A DNA stretch of 12,434 bases, from contig JBEULL010000022.1 of NCBI GenBank assembly GCA_041287365.1, positions 1-12,434 on the forward strand, read 5' to 3'. Positions within the stretch are counted from its first letter, which is position 1; every line of letters begins with the position of its first letter. This document shows positions 1 to 6,102 of the stretch, in pieces. The DNA is from JAQVIJ01 sp041287365 (lineage in GTDB: Bacteria; Desulfobacterota; Dissulfuribacteria; Dissulfuribacterales; DYLC01). Position numbers and translations under genes: made by a program. The notes under the pieces were generated by a model, which was not told where the DNA came from, did not search any database, and saw only the letters and a program-made list of their open reading frames with translations.

Positions 1-1728
1 TACCCGGTCGTGACCGCCCTGGATCGTGGGGACCTCGATGCCTTGTATGAGGCGCAGAAGAGACATGCTCCCGGCCAGTTGGGCGACAACGCCACCAAGG
101 ATTTCGTCCTCCGGCACGTCTTTGAAATCGCGCCCGAGCTGGTCAAACAGCCATCCGACCTTCTGCGGGTACTGCTGCGCCGTCACTACCGTGGCCAGCG
201 CATCCCAACCGACCTCGACGAGCGGTTCATCCAGCTTCTGCGCCAGAACAACGTCTTCGAAGACTGGCCGCTTGAGACGCTTGTTTCAGACCGGGAGGCG
301 TTCTTCGCGTTCCTCCAGGAGCGCTGGCCGATCTTCCTTGACCACTACGCGGTCAAGGAAGTGCGAGGTTCGAAGTGCGAGGTGCGTGAATCTGCTTCCA
401 ACGGTCTGGCGGTCGAATCGCACCACGCACCACGCACTACGCACTTGATCCCCAATCTGCCCTTCGACCACCATGACATCCGGGTCTACATCGACAATCT
501 GTTCGTCGAGGGGTTGCTCCATTCAGTTCCGCATGAGCATGCGGACACCTTGTCCAGAACCTGGGTAGGCATCGGCGTTCGAACCGTTCCCATCGAAGAC
601 AGATCTCGTCGCCTGGGCAAGCTCATCGACAGCCTGGAGGCATCCATTCCGGCCGAGGATGCGAAGCACACGGAATGGTTCCACTTTGCCCGCGGATGGG
701 CGGAACTCAAGAAAGTGATGAGTGATGAGGACTGTGGACTGAGTGAAGAACAGAAAGCGCATATCAAGGAGTTGACACGAAAGGTCGATGAGCGTTTTCT
801 CTCCTGGGTAAAAAGGAGATATGCCGGTCTCATCCAGTTGCCGCCGAACCCGCCGGTCATGGTGCATCATATCCCCCGCTTCTTGGCCTACTCATTACTC
901 AGTCCTCAGTTCTCAACACTGCCATCACCAACAAAGCTCGCTTTGTTGGTGATGGATGGCCTTGCCCTGGACCAATGGCTGGTTGTCCGCGAAGCACTTG
1001 CCTCAAAGCAGCCCGGGCTGCGATTTCGGGAGCAGGCGGTCTTTGCCTGGATTCCTTCGCTCACCTCCGTTTCGCGCCAGGCAACCTTTGCCGGCAAGGC
1101 TCCCATTTTTTTCCCGAACAGTATCCAGACCACGGACAAGGAACCCGCTCTCTGGGCGCAGTTCTGGGCGGATCATGGCCTTATGCCAAACGAGGTCGTC
1201 TACCTCAAGGGCCTGGGCGAAGGCGGTCTGGAACCCGTCTCCGAAGCGCTTTCTCATCCCAAGGCAAGGGTCGCCGGGCTGGTCGTGGACAAGGTCGACA
1301 AGATCATGCACGGGATGGAAATGGGCACCGCCGGGATGCACAACCAGGTGCGCCAGTGGGCCAAGCAGCCGTACCTGAACACACTCCTCGATCTGCTCTT
1401 GAATCGGGGCTTCCGTGTCTATCTGACCTCTGATCATGGCAACATCGAGGCGGAAGGTTGCGGTCGTCCATCAGAAGGGGCCGTGGCGGACCTGCGCGGC
1501 GAACGAGTCCGCATCTATACCGACGCAGCTCTTCGCAGAAAAATAAAAGAACGATTTCCCGATGCGTTGGAATGGGGAACCGTTGGTCTCCCGGAGGACT
1601 ACCTCGCCCTGCTGGCCCCTGCTCGGCGGGCGTTTGTCCAGGAAAAGCAGCGCACTGTGAGCCACGGCGGCGTTTCGGTCGAGGAACTCATCGTCCCTCT
1701 GATCCAAATTGACAGGAGGGGCGAATGA
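1..1728 (+). CDS. pglZ: PglZ-family alkaline-phosphatase-superfamily protein, BREX defence (5' end outside window)
   Basis: The frame is open to base 1, so the GTG at 10 is probably internal and the N-terminus is missing; residues here are numbered from that GTG. PglZ proteins belong to the alkaline phosphatase superfamily and are a core component of BREX phage-exclusion systems. Visible motifs are LLVMDG (metal-ligand Asp 316), SLTSVSR (Thr 352 as candidate nucleophile), VDKVDKIMHG (Asp 427, Asp 430, His 434), TSDHGN (Asp 475, His 476) and SHGG near the end (His 552). This is the expected order of metal-site residues. The upstream half (LPFDHHDIRVYIDNLF, about residues 150-165) recalls type 3 BREX PglZ, but the subtype is inference. 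The stop overlaps the next start (ATGA at 1725), so translation is probably coupled. Oddities: two inverted pairs of heptamer arrays and a perfect hairpin lie inside the frame, encoding low-complexity loops near residues 117-146, 237-246 and 294-316. Confidence 0.85.
   Translation, partial: YPVVTALDRGDLDALYEAQKRHAPGQLGDNATKDFVLRHVFEIAPELVKQPSDLLRVLLRRHYRGQRIPTDLDERFIQLLRQNNVFEDWPLETLVSDREAFFAFLQERWPIFLDHYAVKEVRGSKCEVRESASNGLAVESHHAPRTTHLIPNLPFDHHDIRVYIDNLFVEGLLHSVPHEHADTLSRTWVGIGVRTVPIEDRSRRLGKLIDSLEASIPAEDAKHTEWFHFARGWAELKKVMSDEDCGLSEEQKAHIKELTRKVDERFLSWVKRRYAGLIQLPPNPPVMVHHIPRFLAYSLLSPQFSTLPSPTKLALLVMDGLALDQWLVVREALASKQPGLRFREQAVFAWIPSLTSVSRQATFAGKAPIFFPNSIQTTDKEPALWAQFWADHGLMPNEVVYLKGLGEGGLEPVSEALSHPKARVAGLVVDKVDKIMHGMEMGTAGMHNQVRQWAKQPYLNTLLDLLLNRGFRVYLTSDHGNIEAEGCGRPSEGAVADLRGERVRIYTDAALRRKIKERFPDALEWGTVGLPEDYLALLAPARRAFVQEKQRTVSHGGVSVEELIVPLIQIDRRGE
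359..446. repeat. Inverted pair of 4-unit heptamer arrays (GTGCG family) inside pglZ
   Basis: Bases 359-386 are four 7-base units with consensus NNGTGCG (for example AAGTGCG, AGGTGCG). Bases 419-446 are four units of the reverse-complement form (CGCACCA, CGCACTT). A 32-base spacer separates them. Read against each other, the arms pair at about 22 of 28 positions. The arrays are translated in frame as a Glu/Arg/Ser- and His/Thr-rich loop between FLDHYA and IPNLPFDHHD, which looks like an insertion in an interdomain linker. Confidence 0.85.
718..745. repeat. 4-unit heptamer array (CTCA family, inverted orientation) inside pglZ
   Basis: There are four consecutive 7-base units, such as ATGAGTG, ATGAGGA and CTGAGTG, the reverse complement of the NNCTCAN units at 889-916. 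They are translated as part of KKVMSDEDCGLSEEQK. They form the left arm of a widely spaced inverted pair with the array at 889-916. Confidence 0.75.
889..916. repeat. 4-unit heptamer array (CTCA family) inside pglZ
   Basis: There are four consecutive 7-base units, TACTCAT, TACTCAG, TCCTCAG and TTCTCAA in order, with consensus TNCTCAN. They are translated as SLLSPQFST just upstream of the catalytic LLVMDG motif. The array is opposite in orientation to 718-745 and the same in orientation as the array in the next gene at 1988-2015. Confidence 0.8.
922..955. repeat. Perfect 15-bp hairpin inside pglZ
   Basis: Bases 922-936 (CCATCACCAACAAAG) are the exact reverse complement of 941-955, with a CTCG loop at 937-940. 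The right arm encodes the conserved ALLVMDG metal-site strand, so the left arm looks like an inverted copy of it. It starts six bases after the heptamer array ends. No T-run follows, and it lies within an open frame, so it is not a conventional terminator. Confidence 0.9.
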
Positions 1729-2540
1729 CCAGACGGACCGACCAGATCGGATTCAGTCAGCGGGTGCGTCTGGAATGGCTTGAGCAGACGGCCAACCTGA
1801 TCCTGGCAGGGAATGACAAGGCTGCGGTCAACGATGCCTTGCAGGAGCTGCTGAAGGACAAGGTCTCTGTTGGCGGTAGATCAAAAGGATGCAATCGCAA
1901 TAAAATTATCTCAATTCTGCGCAAGATTTGGATAACGACGCCGGTTGAACTTGTCCCGTTACGCGACGCTGGCCTTGATTTTCTTTCCGCTCAGTCCTCA
2001 TCACTCAGTCCTCATCACTTGAGCTTGGCGATCCACTGGGGGATGGTCATGGCTGTCTACCCGTTCTGGTCGGATGTAGCCACTCAGACCGGCCGTCTTC
2101 TGAGGCTTCAGGGCTCCGCTGCCGCAGCGCATATCCAGCGCCGGGTCCGCGAGCAATACGGGGAGCGGGAGACCGTTTTCCGAGCGGCCCGCCGCGTGCT
2201 GCGTTCGTATCTGGACTGGGGTGTGCTTCAGGAGACCGGCGCAAAGGGCATCTACTCTGGCGGGACAACGCTGGCCGTTGATGATTCCCGGCTGATCGCT
2301 TGGCTGGCCGAAGCGTCTCTCCATGCCCGCGCCAACGGCTCGGCTCCACTGAAAGATCTGATCGACAGCCCGAGCCTCTTTCCCTTCCGATTGGCCCATA
2401 TCTCAGCGGAACATGTGGCATCGCTCTCGCCTCGTCTGAATATTCTGCGGCACGGTCTGGACGACGACCTCGTCATGTTGTGTGAAGGTCATTCCAAGAA
2501 ACCAAAAAGAAACAAGCTTGGAGACTCAGGGAGTAGCTAA
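1725..2540 (+). CDS. BrxA-like (DUF1819-type) BREX accessory protein, putative
   Basis: A 271-residue protein starts at an ATG that overlaps the pglZ stop and has a strong AGGAGG site just upstream. I see no signal peptide or membrane segment. It is soluble and helix-rich, with an ILRKIWITTP...LRDAGLDFL segment (about residues 64-87) and a HWGMVMAVYPFWSDVATQTGR block (about 104-125). Position supports BrxA: in type 3 BREX loci brxA directly follows pglZ, and BrxA is a small helical DNA-binding protein. The sequence match is by general resemblance only, so the family is not certain. A heptamer array at 1988-2022 is translated as a Ser/His-rich loop (residues about 88-99). The stop TAA overlaps the next ATG by one base, so the three genes form one translationally coupled unit. 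The Lys/Arg- and Ser-rich C-terminal tail may be disordered. Confidence 0.5.
   Translation: MTRRTDQIGFSQRVRLEWLEQTANLILAGNDKAAVNDALQELLKDKVSVGGRSKGCNRNKIISILRKIWITTPVELVPLRDAGLDFLSAQSSSLSPHHLSLAIHWGMVMAVYPFWSDVATQTGRLLRLQGSAAAAHIQRRVREQYGERETVFRAARRVLRSYLDWGVLQETGAKGIYSGGTTLAVDDSRLIAWLAEASLHARANGSAPLKDLIDSPSLFPFRLAHISAEHVASLSPRLNILRHGLDDDLVMLCEGHSKKPKRNKLGDSGSS
1988..2022. repeat. Heptamer array (CTCA family) inside the brxA-like gene
   Basis: Units CGCTCAG, TCCTCAT, CACTCAG and TCCTCAT follow one another at exact 7-base spacing, followed by a decayed fifth unit CACTTGA. This is the same family as the arrays at 718-745 and 889-916 in pglZ. It is translated as LSAQSSSLSPHH. I found no inverted partner within this gene. 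Confidence 0.85.
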
Positions 2541-3352
2541 TGACGAATGAGGAAATAGCACGTTTTTTCAACGATACCCGAGCGTTCATTCAGGGCAATC
2601 CCGATCTGCGCGATTCCCAGGTTGAGGGATGGTTTCGCACGCGCCAACATTTCCGGAACAGTTTCGAGCACGCCATTCTTCAGATTCCGGTGGGATGCGG
2701 CAAGACCGGCCTAATGGCCTTGCTGTCTTTTGAAACCGCTCAGCGGCGGAGGCACTGCTCGCGGAACCAGGAGCACGTTATCTGCCAAGGCGACAAATGC
2801 CTGGTCATCAAGGAGAACATGTCAAAGAACAACTACTGCATGGAATGCGCAGCGTTGATACTTCAGAAAGCTCGGGAAGAGCTGGCGTGTTTGATCACTC
2901 ACCCCGACGCGCTTTTGCATTCCATCTTCTGCGATTTCGGGAAGTCCCGCTGGGACATCTGCTTCGATGTCCACAAAAACGTGCAGACGCCCTTTCCGCG
3001 GGCGCTTTGCCTGACGCTTTGGACCGAAAGCGGAATGGTATCAGTTCCATTGTGCTGGCAGTCCAAGAGGTTGGCGCGTGATCTGGCTCTCGGACAAGAT
3101 GCTCGGAATGATAGATCTTCCGAGGTTGCCCGCGCGGACAGATTGGGACGAGCGGCTTCAAATGTGACCAAGAGCGATGAGGTGAAGATCTCGGGGCTCT
3201 TTGAACAAGCAGACTGGAATGGCAGGTTGCAGGCCCCCAGGCAATGGAGGCCGCCCTCTCCGGCGTCTCTAAGCTGCGGAACCGTGTCATCGGCAGGGTC
3301 TTTCGGGAACTGGGGCTCATCGAACAATGGGGTTCTGGAATCGGAAGAATGA
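2540..3352 (+). pseudogene. DEAD/DEAH-box helicase N-terminal fragment fused to unrelated sequence
   Basis: Residues 1-62 look like the start of a superfamily 2 helicase: a helical N-terminus, RTRQHF, then AILQIPVGCGKTGLMALL, which holds motif I (Walker A GCGKT, Lys 55). A real helicase would continue for several hundred residues with motifs Ia, II (DEAD/DEAH), III and VI. None of these appears. After about 2730 the frame runs into a Cys-rich segment (Cys 82-x4-Cys 87-x12-Cys 100-x2-Cys 103, zinc-ribbon-like spacing; YCMECAALILQKAREEL), then into sequence that no longer looks like protein from about 2890. The open frame to 3352 is probably accidental. The ATG overlaps the upstream stop by one base, so the original gene belonged to the defence operon. 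I infer a deletion that removed most of the helicase and joined foreign fragments. Confidence 0.65.
3078..3167 (+). pseudogene. Possible C-terminal remnant of an unidentified protein
   Basis: In a frame different from the helicase ORF, bases 3078-3167 read VIWLSDKMLGMIDLPRLPA and onward to a stop, with normal-looking composition (hydrophobic core, then DWDERLQM). The frame upstream does not continue the same sequence, so at most the last ~30 residues of a lost gene survive. I do not recognise the family. Confidence 0.25.
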
Positions 3353-3384
3353 TGGCAACTTGTGACCTTTCCCTCGAAAACTGA
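3205..3384 (+). pseudogene. C-terminal fragment of AlbA_2/COG2865-like ATP-binding DNA-binding protein
   Basis: A third frame, open from 3205 to the TGA at 3382, reads SGVSKLRNRVIGRVFRELG then LIEQWGSGIGRMM. The pattern S..RN..i..vF.elglIEqwGSGi.RM is characteristic of the C-terminal part of COG2865-type proteins (AlbA_2/Schlafen-like ATP-binding domain followed by an ATPase C-terminal domain), often annotated as RecG-like or transcriptional regulators. Only the last ~60 codons remain, upstream sequence in this frame is closed by a stop at 3202, and the usual C-terminal winged helix after GRMM is absent. It is therefore a decayed remnant. Confidence 0.6.
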
Positions 3385-3436
3385 GCCATTGTTCGGTTAG
3401 TGATTTCAGTCTATAACCTCAGAAAAGGAGACAGGC

Positions 3437-3614
3437 ATGAAATCGAAACGATTCAGCGAGGAGCAGGTCATTGGCATTTTGAAACAGGCCCAGAGGGAAA
3501 ATGACGGTTGTTGATCTTTGCAGGATGCACGGAATCAGCGACGTGACTTTTTATAATTGGGCCAAAAACTTGTTTCTTTCTTTTCTCCAAACATTACAAA
3601 CGGCCTGTTTTTGA
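3437..3614 (+). mobile_element. IS3-family transposase OrfA remnant, frameshifted and truncated
   Basis: From ATG 3437 the frame reads MKSKRFSEEQVIGILKQAQ, the standard N-terminus of an IS3-family OrfA (HTH, Tnp_1 type), and then hits a stop at 3512. From 3501 another frame continues the same domain: MTVVDLCRMHGISDVTFYNW, the rest of the helix-turn-helix. A single-base indel near 3500 therefore breaks the gene. After NWAK the homology ends and the frame stops at 3612. OrfB with its DDE catalytic residues is absent. An AAAGGAG site precedes the ATG (3423-3429). I could not identify terminal inverted repeats or a target-site duplication. Confidence 0.8.
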
Positions 3615-3695
3615 GTTATGATAAGGACAAACTATGTATCTGTGTTGTTCATACTCGACTGAATTAGATCATTTTCCCACACAATTTAGAATATT
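3615..3695. other. AT-rich gap between the remnant zone and the ppx-guaB operon
   Basis: Between the OrfA remnant and the start at 3696 there is no gene and no clear hairpin. This AT-rich stretch marks the switch from GC-rich defence DNA to the lower-GC operon. It must contain the operon promoter unless transcription reads through from upstream. I see only a poor sigma-70 candidate (TTGAGT at 3611, ATGTAT at 3634) and would not rely on it. Confidence 0.3.
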
Positions 3696-4673
3696 ATGCC
3701 GGCTGAATCCATTAACATAGCAGTATTGGATATCGGTACTCAGACCTTTCGCATGGCAGTGTTCAATGTGGAGGTTTCCTCTAATGGGGTGGTGCGGTGT
3801 ATCACTCCCACGCTTTCCGTCTTGCGGCATGTGCGCCTGGGTGAAGGTCTGGAAAGAACTGGCCTGATTAGTGAGGCTGCCATGACACGGGGCCTCATTG
3901 TGTTAAATGAATTTCAACATGTTTTACAAAAGATTCACGATTCCAAGGTGGTAGCCGTGGGCACTCAGGTACTGCGTAGGGCTAAAAATGCCCGATGCTT
4001 CATAGGGGAGGCACGGCAGCGAGGTTTTACCATAGATGTTATCGGTCAAGAACAAGAGGCGGAGCTCACAGCCCTTGGCGTAAAATACAGCCTTTTTGGC
4101 CTCACGGATTGTTGCATTCTGGACATTGGTGGCGGAAGTGTGGAATTCAGCACCGTTTTTGAGGACACATGGCGGTATGTGGGGGGTGCACCTTTAGGCT
4201 GTGTGAGTCTTTTGGATGCCTTTCCGGAATTGAGGCCTCCGTGCCAGCAGATTTCCGATGAATCGACCGATTATGTTACGAAGATGTTGGCAGGGAGATG
4301 TGTTGCCGTTGGAGATATCCGTTGTCTTGTGGTCGCAGGAGGCGCGGCTACCGCCCTTGCGTCTCTCGCTCTCGGGCTCGATGAGTATCAGCCGAGAAAG
4401 ATAAGGGGTTTCAAAATGAGTCGGGATTTGTTAACTAATATGTGGAACAGGCTCGCTGATTCATACAATCAAAAAGAACTGGAGAAAATACTTGGTAACA
4501 GGCTTGACATATTGCCTGCTGGAATTTTTATATTGTTGCGCACCATTGACCAGCTCGACCTCGACGAATTCATTGTTTCAGACAGCGGCCTGCTGTTCGG
4601 TCTGTTTATCAAAGCCATTCTAAAGGAGCATTTGCATGTTGAACCATCCAATACCGCAGGCATATACATTTGA
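3696..4673 (+). CDS. Ppx/GppA-family phosphatase (exopolyphosphatase / pppGpp hydrolase type)
   Basis: A 325-residue member of the ASKHA-fold Ppx/GppA family, which removes terminal phosphate from polyphosphate or converts pppGpp to ppGpp. Motifs in order: AVLDIGTQTFRM (residues 9-20, first phosphate loop; the usual DIGSNS is DIGTQT), LGEGLERTG (48-56), VAVGTQVLRRAKNA (86-99), IGQEQEAE (116-123) with Glu 121 in the place of the catalytic base, DIGGGSVEFS (143-152) and PLGCVSLLDAF. Its length matches the short, two-domain form without the C-terminal HD-like domain of E. coli Ppx. An in-frame TAG at 3687 rules out a start upstream of 3696; no good ribosome site is visible. Substrate preference cannot be told from sequence. 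Its 3' end overlaps guaB by 38 bases, in another frame, which suggests coupled translation. It is the first gene of the six-gene convoy. Confidence 0.85.
   Translation: MPAESINIAVLDIGTQTFRMAVFNVEVSSNGVVRCITPTLSVLRHVRLGEGLERTGLISEAAMTRGLIVLNEFQHVLQKIHDSKVVAVGTQVLRRAKNARCFIGEARQRGFTIDVIGQEQEAELTALGVKYSLFGLTDCCILDIGGGSVEFSTVFEDTWRYVGGAPLGCVSLLDAFPELRPPCQQISDESTDYVTKMLAGRCVAVGDIRCLVVAGGAATALASLALGLDEYQPRKIRGFKMSRDLLTNMWNRLADSYNQKELEKILGNRLDILPAGIFILLRTIDQLDLDEFIVSDSGLLFGLFIKAILKEHLHVEPSNTAGIYI
4623..4628 (+). promoter_or_regulatory. Shine-Dalgarno site of guaB inside the ppx-like gene
   Basis: AAGGAG lies seven bases before the ATG at 4636, within the last codons of the upstream gene. It supports the 4636 start and the 38-base gene overlap. 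Confidence 0.8.
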
Positions 4674-6102
4674 CGACCTTCTTTTGCTTCCATCTCATTC
4701 GGCCGTGCTGCCGGCTGAAGTGGATGTGTGCACGCAGCTTACACCTGAAATCATATTGAATATTCCCATCATCAGTGCGGCTATGGATACGGTGACAGAG
4801 TCTGACATGGCCATTGGAGTGGCGAGGGAGGGGGGCATCGGTATAATCCATAAGAATATGACCATCGCTGAACAGGTCAAACAGATCGAACGCGTCAAGA
4901 AATCCGAAAGCGGTATGATCATAGACCCTATCACCGTAACCCCTGATCAACGGATAGGAGATGTCCAGGCCGTCATGCGTGAGTATCGTATTTCCGGAGT
5001 GCCGGTGGTTGAGGGTAAAAAGTTGGTGGGCATCGTGACCAACAGAGACCTGCGTTTCGAGACCAACATGGGGCTTCAGGTCAAGGATGTCATGACCAAA
5101 GACAATCTCGTTACAGCCCCCGTGGGTATTTCTTTTGAGGAATCCAAGGCACTGCTGCACAAACACCGTATCGAAAAACTTCTGGTGGTGGATGAGGAAG
5201 GCAATCTCAAAGGGTTGATAACTATCAAGGATATCGAAAAGATCAAGAAATACCCCAATGCCTGTAAGGACCGAATGGGCAGGCTTCGTGTAGGCGCCGC
5301 CGTAGGTGTCGGAGCAAACTGTCTGGAGCATGTGGAGGCCATTCTCAAGGCGGGGGTAGATATCATCGTGGTGGATTCAGCCCATGGACATTCCCAAAAT
5401 ATCCTGAATATCATTCGCTCCATAAAGAACAATTTTCCGGAGGCACAGGTGGTGGGAGGCAATGTGGCCACCGCCGAAGGGGCGGCTGCACTTTTTGAGG
5501 CTGGAGCCGATGTGGTAAAGGTCGGGGTAGGTCCTGGCTCCATCTGCACCACACGAATAGTGGCGGGTGTGGGTGTCCCACAGATGACCGCTATACACGA
5601 TTGCGCCTCTGTGGCCAACAAATACGGAAAGACTGTAATAGCCGATGGTGGTATAAAGTTTTCGGGTGATATTGTCAAGGCCATCGGCGCAGGTGCACAC
5701 TGTGTCATGCTGGGCAGTCTGCTGGCAGGCACAGATGAAAGTCCCGGTGATCTGGAGCTGTATCAGGGTCGCAGTTACAAGACATACAGGGGAATGGGTT
5801 CTCTTGGCGCCATGAAAGAGGGCAGCAAGGATCGTTATTTTCAGGGGGATGTGCAGTCCACATCCAAACTGGTGCCCGAAGGCATAGAGGGCCGAGTGCC
5901 GTATCGAGGTCCTGTGTCGGCCACCATATACCAGCTCATCGGCGGTTTGCGGTCAGGCATGGGTTATACCGGCTGCCGAACCATCGCCGAACTTAGGCAG
6001 AAGGCCAGGTTTATACGCATCACGCCAGCTGGTTTGCGAGAAAGCCATGTGCATGACGTCATCATCACAAAGGAATCCCCCAACTATCAGGTGGACAGAT
6101 AA
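4636..6102 (+). CDS. guaB: Inosine-5'-monophosphate dehydrogenase
   Basis: Catalyses NAD-dependent oxidation of IMP to XMP, the committed step of GTP synthesis, in the cytoplasm. At 488 residues it has the full bacterial length. It has an N-terminal barrel start (YTFDDLLLLPS, 10-20), a two-CBS Bateman insert (about 95-205), the NAD-site strand VVDSAHGHS (245-253), the catalytic loop GVGPGSICTTR with nucleophile Cys 304 (297-307), ADGGIKFSGD (336-345), and the flap dyad in KDRYFQ (Arg 400-Tyr 401). All catalytic elements are intact. Bacterial Bateman domains bind purine nucleotides and in several species (p)ppGpp, which is notable beside a Ppx/GppA protein. The stop overlaps the next ATG by one base. 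The 240-residue antisense frame over it is a shadow of codon bias. Confidence 0.98.
   Translation: MLNHPIPQAYTFDDLLLLPSHSAVLPAEVDVCTQLTPEIILNIPIISAAMDTVTESDMAIGVAREGGIGIIHKNMTIAEQVKQIERVKKSESGMIIDPITVTPDQRIGDVQAVMREYRISGVPVVEGKKLVGIVTNRDLRFETNMGLQVKDVMTKDNLVTAPVGISFEESKALLHKHRIEKLLVVDEEGNLKGLITIKDIEKIKKYPNACKDRMGRLRVGAAVGVGANCLEHVEAILKAGVDIIVVDSAHGHSQNILNIIRSIKNNFPEAQVVGGNVATAEGAAALFEAGADVVKVGVGPGSICTTRIVAGVGVPQMTAIHDCASVANKYGKTVIADGGIKFSGDIVKAIGAGAHCVMLGSLLAGTDESPGDLELYQGRSYKTYRGMGSLGAMKEGSKDRYFQGDVQSTSKLVPEGIEGRVPYRGPVSATIYQLIGGLRSGMGYTGCRTIAELRQKARFIRITPAGLRESHVHDVIITKESPNYQVDR

Noticed and set aside
922..955. Hairpin considered as an intrinsic terminator
   Set aside because: It lies in the middle of the pglZ frame, encodes conserved residues and has no following T-run.
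359..2022. Heptamer arrays considered as CRISPR repeats
   Set aside because: Units are 7 bases, directly adjacent and without spacers, and they lie inside open reading frames. No cas gene is visible.
2797..3081. 94-codon + strand frame in the remnant zone
   Set aside because: The Arg/Leu/Ala-rich translation has no domain pattern and no ribosome site, and it overlaps the decayed region; not supportable as a gene.
2895..3389. Reverse-strand frames over the remnant zone (164 and 142 codons)
   Set aside because: They have low-complexity Ser/Pro/Arg-rich translation and are antisense to the recognisable COG2865-like fragment.
3611..3639. Possible sigma-70 promoter before the ppx-like gene
   Set aside because: The -10 match is poor and the -35 overlaps the IS remnant stop; not strong enough to list as a promoter.
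4609..5331. 240-codon reverse-strand open frame over ppx/guaB
   Set aside because: It is antisense to highly conserved guaB and has no recognisable motifs, so it is a codon-usage shadow.
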